From the NCBI RefSeq assembly GCF_002213425.1, contig NZ_NJGV01000007.1, positions 124,001-188,000 of the forward strand: a DNA stretch of 64,000 bases, read 5' to 3'. Every line of letters starts with the position of its first letter. Positions within the stretch are counted from its first letter, which is position 1. The notes below the pieces were generated by a model. That model was not told the origin of the DNA. It searched no databases and was given only the letters and a program-made list of their open reading frames with translations. This stretch comes from Herbaspirillum aquaticum. Lineage in GTDB: Bacteria; Pseudomonadota; Gammaproteobacteria; Burkholderiales; Burkholderiaceae_D. The translations under genes and the position numbers were made by a program. Below are positions 58,417-64,000 of the stretch, piece after piece.

Positions 58417-59619
58417 ATGCGCCACGATCCTTTCCTGCCCGTTTCCGCTTCTGCCGCCCTGGCCCCGCCAGGCGGCCTGCTGCGCGACAAGCTGGCACTG
58501 CTGCTGGACTCCACCGGCGAGGGCATCTACGGTATCGACCTCGAGGGGCGCTGCACCTTCATCAACCGCGCCGGTGCGGCGATGCTGGGTTATGCGCCGG
58601 CAGACGTGCTGGGCCACAACATGCACGAACTGGTGCATCACAGCCATGAGCACGGCGGCCATTACCCCGAGGCCGAGTGCCCGATCCTGAAGGCCTTCCG
58701 CAAGGGCGAGTCCTGCCGCGTCGACCAGGAAGTGTTCTGGCGCGCCGATGGCAGCTGCTTTGCGACCGAATATTCTTCCTACCAGATCATCGATGGCGGC
58801 CAGGTGCGCGGGGCGGTGATTGCCTTCAGCGATATCTCCAAGCGGCGCCAGGCCGAGGAACAGTTGCAGCGCGCCAAGGCCGAACTGGAGGTGCGCGTGG
58901 CCGAGCGCACCCGCGAGCTGTCGGCTGCGCTGCGCCAGGTGCGGCAATTGTCGGCGCATGCGCATTCGGTGCGCGAGGATGAGCGCACCCGCATCGCCCG
59001 CGAAATCCACGACGAACTGGGCAGCCTGCTGGTCGCGCTGAAACTGGACGTGAACTGGATGGCCAAGCGCGTCACGGATCTCGATCCGGTGGCCCGCAAG
59101 TGCGAGGCCATGAGCCGCCTGATCGAAACGGCGGTCGACAACGTGGGACGCATCATCACCGACCTGCGCCCCAGCATCCTCGATCACCAGGGCCTGATCG
59201 CCGCGCTGGAATGGCAGGTGCAGGAATTCTCCGAAGCCACCGAATTGCCCTGCGAGGTCGAGTTCGATATCGCGCCGGAAGCCTTCGTGCCGGATGGCGC
59301 CAAGGCCACGGCGGCGTTTCGCATCTTCCAGGAAATGCTCTCCAACGTGGCGCGCCACGCGCAGGCCACGCAGGTGCGTATCGCGGTCCACCTCACCCCG
59401 GCAGAACTGCGCATGGAAGTGGAAGACGATGGCGTGGGCACGCCCCGCGCCGCGCAGGAAGCGGCCACGTCTTATGGGGTGATGGGCATGCGCGAGCGCG
59501 CCTTGCACTTCGGTGGCGCACTGAGCATTGCTGGTGCGCGGTTTGCACCAGGGCACGGCAGGCCGGGGACGCTGGTCTGCCTGCGCCTGCCCCATCACGC
59601 CAGCCGGGAGGCCTCGTGA
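58417..59619 (+). CDS. PAS-domain sensor histidine kinase (NarX/DegS-like)
   Basis: This 400-residue cytosolic kinase has an N-terminal PAS domain (about 25-150: LLLDSTGEGIYGIDLEGRCT, GHNMHELVHHSHEHGG, ECPILKAFRKGE), a coiled coil (about 150-190) and a HisKA_3 dimerisation domain. The phosphoacceptor histidine is in RIAREIHDELGSLLVALKLD. A HATPase domain follows (EMLSNVARHAQATQVRIAV, VEDDGVGTP, YGVMGMRERALHFGG). No membrane segment is present, so the signal is intracellular. Its TGA overlaps the GTG start of the NarL-type regulator. Position just upstream of the cyn genes suggests it senses cyanate or nitrogen status (inference). Confidence 0.9.
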   Translation: MRHDPFLPVSASAALAPPGGLLRDKLALLLDSTGEGIYGIDLEGRCTFINRAGAAMLGYAPADVLGHNMHELVHHSHEHGGHYPEAECPILKAFRKGESCRVDQEVFWRADGSCFATEYSSYQIIDGGQVRGAVIAFSDISKRRQAEEQLQRAKAELEVRVAERTRELSAALRQVRQLSAHAHSVREDERTRIAREIHDELGSLLVALKLDVNWMAKRVTDLDPVARKCEAMSRLIETAVDNVGRIITDLRPSILDHQGLIAALEWQVQEFSEATELPCEVEFDIAPEAFVPDGAKATAAFRIFQEMLSNVARHAQATQVRIAVHLTPAELRMEVEDDGVGTPRAAQEAATSYGVMGMRERALHFGGALSIAGARFAPGHGRPGTLVCLRLPHHASREAS

Positions 59620-60278
59620 GCCGCCCCGGCGACAACATCCGCATCCTGCTCTGCGACGACCATCGCATCGTGCGCGAGGGCTTGAAGCAGATCCTGGCCG
59701 ACACGCCCGACATCGAGGTTGCCGCCGAATGCGCCAGCGGCCCCGAGGTGCTGCACAGTGCGCGGGTCGAGGCGATCGACCTGGTGCTGCTGGACATCGC
59801 CATCCCCCAGCAGGACGGGCTGGACGTGCTGCGCCAGATCAAGCAGGAGATGCCGCGCCTGCCGGTGCTGATGCTGTCCACCTATCCCGAGAAACAATAC
59901 GCGGCCCGCTGCTACAAGCTGGGCGCAGCGGGTTATCTCAACAAGAGTACTGACCCCGAGCAACTGGTGGAAGCCATCCGCAAGGCCGCTGGCGGTGGCC
60001 TTTACGTGAGCGCGCAGATGGCCGAGACGCTGGCCTCCGGCCTGGCCCAGCGCGCCACGGCCCCGCAGCGTGCCGCGCATGAGAGCCTGTCGCACCGCGA
60101 ATACCAGGTCTTCCAGTTGATCGCCGCCGGGCGCAGCGTCAAGGAAATCGCCGACCAGCTGGAGCTGAGCCCCAATACGGTGAGCACTTACCGCAGCCGC
60201 ATCCTGGAGAAGACCGGCGCTTCCAATGATGTGGGTATCGCCATGTATGCGGTGCGGCACCAGTTGTTGCCGGTGTGA
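59616..60278 (+). CDS. NarL/FixJ-family response regulator
   Basis: This 220-residue response regulator starts at GTG, overlapping the kinase stop. The receiver domain (residues about 8-125) has the acidic pair in ILLCDDHRIVREGLKQIL, the phosphoacceptor Asp in LVLLDIAIPQQDGL, the switch Thr/Ser region VLMLSTYPEK and Lys in AGYLNKSTD. The C-terminal LuxR-type helix-turn-helix is SHREYQVFQLIAAGRSVKEI, ADQLELSPNTVSTYRSRILE. It is 190 bp before the cyanate transporter genes; a repeated sequence block before those genes and before cynS is its likely target. Confidence 0.92.
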   Translation: MSRPGDNIRILLCDDHRIVREGLKQILADTPDIEVAAECASGPEVLHSARVEAIDLVLLDIAIPQQDGLDVLRQIKQEMPRLPVLMLSTYPEKQYAARCYKLGAAGYLNKSTDPEQLVEAIRKAAGGGLYVSAQMAETLASGLAQRATAPQRAAHESLSHREYQVFQLIAAGRSVKEIADQLELSPNTVSTYRSRILEKTGASNDVGIAMYAVRHQLLPV

Positions 60279-60295
60279 GCATTTCTCTCCTGGTG

Positions 60296-60367
60296 TCGTC
60301 ATTTTGCAGCGCGTTTTCGTCATTCTGACGATGTGATCGACGTTGCTTGTAGTGGCAGCACTACAAG
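60296..60367 (+). promoter_or_regulatory. Candidate response-regulator control element upstream of cyn transporter genes
   Basis: The 27-bp block at 60296-60322 begins TCGTCATTTTGCAGC and ends TTTCGTCA, and matches 63630-63656 before cynS at 22 of 27 positions. TCGTCA-TTC-TGACGA (60317-60331) is a perfect dyad. Further on CTTGTAGTG (60346-60354) and CACTACAAG (60359-60367) form a 9-bp perfect inverted repeat, and CACTACA also recurs before cynS. Confidence 0.6.
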
Positions 60368-60468
60368 ATGTCGTGCGTCCATGACGTAATGCAGCGGGCT
60401 GGCAAATCCCTTGCAGGTAGTGCAGGTGAACGCAGCAACTCACCTGACACTCACCAAACGGGGGATTT

Positions 60469-61872
60469 ATGCCGGACGCACCAGAGACCAATCTGTTCCA
60501 CACCTATGATGCCGAACGCGCCGGGCAGGGCTGTTCCTGCGGCCGCCACGGCAGCCAGCAGCAGCACGAGGCCGATGTGCTGGCCGAGCAGCAGCGCCTG
60601 CAGCGCGGCCGCGATGTGGAAACCCTGACCAATGACGTGGTGGAAGAGACGCTGATGCGTTCGCTCTTCCCGCGCGTGGCCGAACGCCGTGATTTCCTGC
60701 GGGCGGTGGGCAAGAATGCGGCACGGGCGGCCATTGCCAGCGTGTTGCCGCTGGGCTCGCTGCAGGCCATGGCGCAGGAAAAGAATGGCGCGCTGGAAAA
60801 GAAGGACCTCAAGATCGGCTTCATCGCCATCACCTGTGCGGCGCCGCTCATCATGGCCGATCCGCTGGGCTTCTATCGCAAGCAGGGCTTGAACGTGTCG
60901 CTCAACAAGACGGCCGGCTGGGCGCTGATCCGCGACAAGATGATCAACAAGGAACACGACGCCTCGCACTTCCTCTCGCCCATGCCGATGGCCATGTCCA
61001 TGGGCGTGGGCAGCAATGCCACGCAGATGCGCGTGGCCACCATCCAGAACATCAACGGCCAGGCCATCACGCTGCATGCCAAGCACAAGGACAAGCGCGA
61101 TCCCAAACAATGGAAGGGCTTCAAGTTCGCCGTCCCCTTCGAATATTCGATGCACAATTTCCTGCTGCGCTACTACCTGGCCGAGCACGGACTGGACCCG
61201 GACCGCGACGTGCAGATCCGCGTGACGCCGCCGCCGGAGATGGTGGCCAACCTGCGTGCCGGCAACATCGACGGTTTCCTCGGGCCGGACCCGTTCAACC
61301 AGCGCGCGGTCTATGACGAAGTCGGTTTCATTCATATCCTCTCCAAGGAGATCTGGGACGGACACCCGTGCTGCGCCTTCGGCACCTCCGAAGAGTTCAT
61401 CAAGCAGAATCCCAATACCTTCGCCGCGCTGTTCCGTGCCGTGCTGACCGCGGCGGCCATGGCGCGCGATCCGGCCAACCGCTCGCTGGTAGCCAAGGTG
61501 ATCTCGCCGCCGGCCTATCTGAACCAGCCGGAGACGGTGGTGGAGCAGGTGCTCACCGGCCGCTTCGCCGATGGCCTGGGCAACGTCAAGAACGTGCCGG
61601 GCCGTGCCGATTTCGATCCGGTGCCCTGGGATTCGATGGGGGTGTGGATCCTCACGCAGATGAAGCGCTGGGGCTACATCAAGGGCGACCTCGACTACAA
61701 GGCCATCGCCGAAAAGGTACTGCTGCTGACTGAGGCCAAGAAGCACATGAAGGAGCTGGGCCAGCCGGTGCCGGAGGGGGCCTACCGCAAGTATTCCATC
61801 ATGGGCAAGGAGTTCGATGCCAACAAGGCCGACGCCTACGTGAACAGCTTCGCCATCAAGAGGAGCGCGTGA
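60469..61872 (+). CDS. cynA: Cyanate/nitrate-type ABC substrate-binding protein
   Basis: This 467-residue protein belongs to the NrtA/CmpA/CynA family. A hydrophilic N-terminal part of about 65 residues with CSCGRHGSQQQHEAD precedes the internal signal RRDFLRAVGKNAARAA, a twin-arginine motif, so it is exported by Tat with an unusually long leader. The mature fold (LKIGFIAITCAAPLIMADPL, FAVPFEYSMHNFLLRYYLAE, RVTPPPEMVANLRAGNIDGF, GPDPFNQRAVYDEVGF) is typical of the family. The permease, ATPase and cyanase genes follow, so cyanate is the best guess for the ligand. Its stop overlaps the permease start. Confidence 0.85.
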   Translation: MPDAPETNLFHTYDAERAGQGCSCGRHGSQQQHEADVLAEQQRLQRGRDVETLTNDVVEETLMRSLFPRVAERRDFLRAVGKNAARAAIASVLPLGSLQAMAQEKNGALEKKDLKIGFIAITCAAPLIMADPLGFYRKQGLNVSLNKTAGWALIRDKMINKEHDASHFLSPMPMAMSMGVGSNATQMRVATIQNINGQAITLHAKHKDKRDPKQWKGFKFAVPFEYSMHNFLLRYYLAEHGLDPDRDVQIRVTPPPEMVANLRAGNIDGFLGPDPFNQRAVYDEVGFIHILSKEIWDGHPCCAFGTSEEFIKQNPNTFAALFRAVLTAAAMARDPANRSLVAKVISPPAYLNQPETVVEQVLTGRFADGLGNVKNVPGRADFDPVPWDSMGVWILTQMKRWGYIKGDLDYKAIAEKVLLLTEAKKHMKELGQPVPEGAYRKYSIMGKEFDANKADAYVNSFAIKRSA

Positions 61873-62720
61873 TGCCGGCCCAGCATCTCGGCTGGCGCGC
61901 CGCGCTCATTTCCCTGCTGCTGCTGGCCGCACTGCTGATGGTGTGGCACCTGGCCACGCTGCCCAAGGAGAGCGCCGCCAGTGCCGCCCAGGACGAATAC
62001 GCCAAGCTGATGGGCAAGAGCAGCGGCGCGGCCAAGCGGGATGGCTTCCCGGGCCTGGCGCAGATGGGCGAGACCATCCGCAAGGAACTGAGCAATCCCT
62101 TCTACGACAACGGTCCCAATGACAAGGGCATCGGCATCCAGCTGGCCTATTCGCTGGGCCGGGTCGGGCTGGGGTTTGCGATTGCGGCGGTGGTGGCGGT
62201 GCCGCTGGGCTTCCTGCTGGGGATGTCGCCGCTGATGCAGCGGGCGCTCAATCCCTTCATCCAGATCTTGAAGCCCATTTCCCCGCTGGCCTGGATGCCG
62301 CTGGCGCTCTACACCATCAAGGACTCTTCGGTGTCGGGTGTGTTCGTGATCTTCATCTGCTCGGTCTGGCCGATGCTGATGAACACCGCCTTCGGCGTGG
62401 CCTCGGTGCGGCGCGACTGGTTGAACGTGGCCAAGACCCTGGAGGTGGCACCGCTGCGGCGCGCCTTCCTGGTGATCCTGCCGGCGGCGGCACCGACCAT
62501 CCTGACCGGCATGCGCATCTCCATGGGCATCGCCTGGCTGGTGATCGTGGCCGCCGAGATGCTGGTGGGCGGGACCGGCATCGGCTACTTCGTCTGGAAT
62601 GAATGGAACAACCTGTCGCTGACCAGCGTGATCTTCGCCATCCTGGTCATCGGTGTGACCGGCATGGTGCTGGACCTGATCTTCGCGCGGCTGCAGAAGT
62701 GGGTCACCTATGTCGAATGA
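61872..62720 (+). CDS. cynB: Cyanate/nitrate-type ABC permease
   Basis: This 282-residue inner-membrane protein has six main hydrophobic segments plus a large periplasmic insertion after the first (about residues 30-85: [20 protein letters not shown]), as in NrtB/CmpB permeases. The EAA loop is in [20 protein letters not shown]. The ATG overlaps the TGA of the binding-protein gene. It should form the channel for the cyanate system with the ATPase encoded next. Confidence 0.87.
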   Translation: MPAQHLGWRAALISLLLLAALLMVWHLATLPKESAASAAQDEYAKLMGKSSGAAKRDGFPGLAQMGETIRKELSNPFYDNGPNDKGIGIQLAYSLGRVGLGFAIAAVVAVPLGFLLGMSPLMQRALNPFIQILKPISPLAWMPLALYTIKDSSVSGVFVIFICSVWPMLMNTAFGVASVRRDWLNVAKTLEVAPLRRAFLVILPAAAPTILTGMRISMGIAWLVIVAAEMLVGGTGIGYFVWNEWNNLSLTSVIFAILVIGVTGMVLDLIFARLQKWVTYVE

Positions 62721-62733
62721 AGGGAGCAGCAGC

Positions 62734-63588
62734 ATGGATCACAATTTCCTGAGCGTGCAGGGCCTGGGCAAGCGTTATGCAGCGGGTGCGCCGCCGGTGT
62801 TCGAGCAGGTCTCCTTCGGTATCGATCGCGGCGAGTTCGTCTGCGTCATCGGGCACTCGGGCTGTGGCAAGACCACCATCCTCAACGTGCTGGCCGGGCT
62901 GGAGGCGGCCAGCGAGGGCGTGGTCATCATGGACCAGCGCGAGGTCAAGGGGCCGAGCCTGGATCGTGGCGTGGTGTTCCAGAGCCACGCCCTCATGCCC
63001 TGGTTCAGCGTGCTGGGCAATGTGGTGTTCGCAGTGCGCTCGCGCTGGCCCGACTGGCCGCTTGCCAAGGCCGAGGAGCATGCGCGCCGCTTCATCGAGA
63101 TGGTCGGCTTGAAGGGCGCTGAACATAAAAAGCCCTCCGAGCTCTCGGGCGGCATGAAGCAGCGCGTGGGCATTGCGCGCGCCTTCTCCATCGAGCCCAA
63201 GATGCTGCTCATGGATGAGCCCTTCGGTGCGCTCGATGCCTTGACCCGTGGCGTGGTGCAGGACGAGTTGCTGAAGATCTGCGCGGCCACGCACCAGACC
63301 GTGTTCATGATTACCCACGATGTGGATGAAGCGATCCTGCTGGCCGACAAGATCTTCCTCATGTCCAACGGCCCGCAGGCCTGCATCGCCGAGGTGGTCA
63401 TCAATACCCTGCCCAAGAACCGCACGCGCGAAGGCATGCACCACGATCCGCAGTTCTATCGCATTCGCAATCACCTGGTTGATTTCCTGGTGCATCGTTC
63501 GCGCCAGATCCAGGCGGCGCAGGCCAGCGGTGCGGCACGCCTGCCGACCCGCATCGTCATGCCGGGGCTGGAGCAGGCGGCCGCCTGA
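62734..63588 (+). CDS. cynD: Cyanate/nitrate-type ABC ATP-binding protein
   Basis: This 284-residue ATPase has Walker [11 protein letters not shown]-loop region [12 protein letters not shown], signature [15 protein letters not shown], Walker [14 protein letters not shown] and [14 protein letters not shown], typical of NrtD/CynD. The GAAGGGAGC ribosome site places the start at 62734 ([15 protein letters not shown]); an ATG at 62710 overlapping the permease gene is also in frame. It ends 134 bp before cynS, with a second copy of the regulatory element in that gap. Confidence 0.87.
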   Translation: MDHNFLSVQGLGKRYAAGAPPVFEQVSFGIDRGEFVCVIGHSGCGKTTILNVLAGLEAASEGVVIMDQREVKGPSLDRGVVFQSHALMPWFSVLGNVVFAVRSRWPDWPLAKAEEHARRFIEMVGLKGAEHKKPSELSGGMKQRVGIARAFSIEPKMLLMDEPFGALDALTRGVVQDELLKICAATHQTVFMITHDVDEAILLADKIFLMSNGPQACIAEVVINTLPKNRTREGMHHDPQFYRIRNHLVDFLVHRSRQIQAAQASGAARLPTRIVMPGLEQAAA

Positions 63589-63613
63589 AGGCGAGGGGCA
63601 GGGTGAGCTGCCA

Positions 63614-63676
63614 TTTCGTCAGTTTATATCGTCGTTTTGCAGCATCGTTTCGTCAGGATCGATGACGCGCACTACA
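63614..63676 (+). promoter_or_regulatory. Second copy of the cyn control element, before cynS
   Basis: The block at 63630-63656 begins TCGTCGTTTTGCAGC and ends TTTCGTCA. An extra TTTCGTCA lies just upstream (about 63615-63622), TGACG follows at 63663, and CACTACA at 63670-63676 repeats the second conserved piece seen before the transporter genes. cynS therefore likely has its own regulated promoter. Confidence 0.6.
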
Positions 63677-63722
63677 CAGTGTCATCGGTTTTCATTTTTC
63701 GTCCACCACAAGGAGAGAGCGC

Positions 63723-64000
63723 ATGGACCGCAACCAAGTCACCCAGAAGATCGTCACCGCCAAGGTCAGCAAGAAGATGACCTGGGCCCAGATCGCCGAA
63801 CGCGTCGGCCAGAGCAAGGAGTGGACTACCGCCGCCATGCTGGGCCAGATGACCCTGACCGCCAAGCAGGCCGCGGCGGCCCAGGAGCTGTTCGAACTGA
63901 CCGATGAAGAAACGCTGTGGCTGCAGATCGTGCCCTACAAGGGCTCGCTGCCGACCCCGGTGCCGACCGATCCGCTGATCTATCGCTGGTACGAGATCGT
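63723..64000 (+). CDS. cynS: Cyanase (cyanate hydratase), 3' end outside window
   Basis: The visible 92 residues match the N-terminal helical domain and start of the catalytic domain of cyanase, which converts cyanate and bicarbonate to ammonia and CO2. The sequence includes KKMTWAQIAERVGQSKEWTT, LQIVPYKGSLPTPVPTDPLI and YRWYEIV. The last carries the catalytic Arg and Glu of the family (YRFYE in E. coli). AAGGAGAGAGCGC precedes the ATG. The gene is truncated only by the window edge. Confidence 0.94.
   Translation, partial: MDRNQVTQKIVTAKVSKKMTWAQIAERVGQSKEWTTAAMLGQMTLTAKQAAAAQELFELTDEETLWLQIVPYKGSLPTPVPTDPLIYRWYEI

Noticed and set aside
1-64000. tRNA, rRNA, insertion sequence, prophage or plasmid-origin features
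   Set aside because: I looked for tRNA-like cloverleaf ends, transposase motifs, terminal inverted repeats and phage structural genes and found none I could support.

Overview
The window is about 64 kb of GC-rich DNA with dense coding and short intergenic gaps. It carries no rRNA, tRNA, insertion sequence, prophage or CRISPR array that I can see. Gene content (several ABC, TTT and MFS uptake systems, many LysR, GntR and MerR regulators, an inducible class A beta-lactamase, a cyanate operon, sugar-acid and tartrate catabolism) and protein style fit a betaproteobacterial chromosome of the Burkholderiales, most likely Oxalobacteraceae and Herbaspirillum-like. That assignment is inference from family resemblance, not a database result.

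Layout. 1-1.4 kb: a minus-strand operon of three lipoproteins (CsgG-like, DUF4810, DUF799; the last is cut by the window edge). 1.7-6.5 kb: beta-carbonic anhydrase, a thiolase, a MerR regulator overlapping an aldo/keto reductase, and a 2-keto-4-pentenoate hydratase family enzyme. 6.5-8.4 kb: class A beta-lactamase divergent from an AmpR-like LysR regulator. 8.6-12.5 kb: a 49-residue small ORF, an HD-GYP protein, an M48 metallopeptidase and a YjgN-like membrane protein. 12.9-17.7 kb: dienelactone hydrolase, then a three-subunit membrane-bound GMC dehydrogenase (small subunit, flavoprotein, triheme cytochrome c).

17.8-31.6 kb is a carbon-acquisition block. A minus-strand carbohydrate ABC transporter, a 2-hydroxyacid dehydrogenase and an L-arabinonate-dehydratase-like enzyme face a plus-strand TctCBA transporter, an Ldh2-type dehydrogenase and a FadR-type regulator. 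The roughly 1 kb between the two halves carries two perfect FadR-type operators, each beside a promoter, suggesting joint control. 31.5-35.7 kb: NlpC/P60 lipoprotein, argD with a candidate leader-peptide attenuator, a ferredoxin-type reductase and an SDR protein. 35.9-39.4 kb: an ABC operon with two unrelated binding proteins.

40-48.8 kb: Na+/H+ antiporter, OxlT-like MFS with a GntR regulator, LysR plus tartrate dehydrogenase, and an MFS exporter divergent from a LysR regulator. 48.9-53.1 kb is the most accessory-looking part. It has a hexapeptide-repeat protein, a frameshifted DUF2268 protease, lower-GC orphan ORFs, a truncated epimerase and an RNA 2'-phosphotransferase (KptA). 53.1-58.4 kb: AAHS-type MFS, DUF1445 protein, LysR, FadR-type regulator and SDR.

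58.4-64 kb: a NarX/NarL-like two-component pair directly precedes an ABC transporter (SBP, permease, ATPase) and cyanase (cynS, cut by the window end). Two matching DNA blocks sit upstream of the SBP gene and of cynS, so the pair probably controls cyanate uptake and breakdown, unlike the LysR-type CynR of E. coli.

The observations I would follow first are the argD leader (promoter, apparently leaderless 22-codon ORF with three consecutive Arg codons, terminator and a possible antiterminator pairing), the duplicated cyn control element with its two-component system, and the paired FadR operators at 26 kb.
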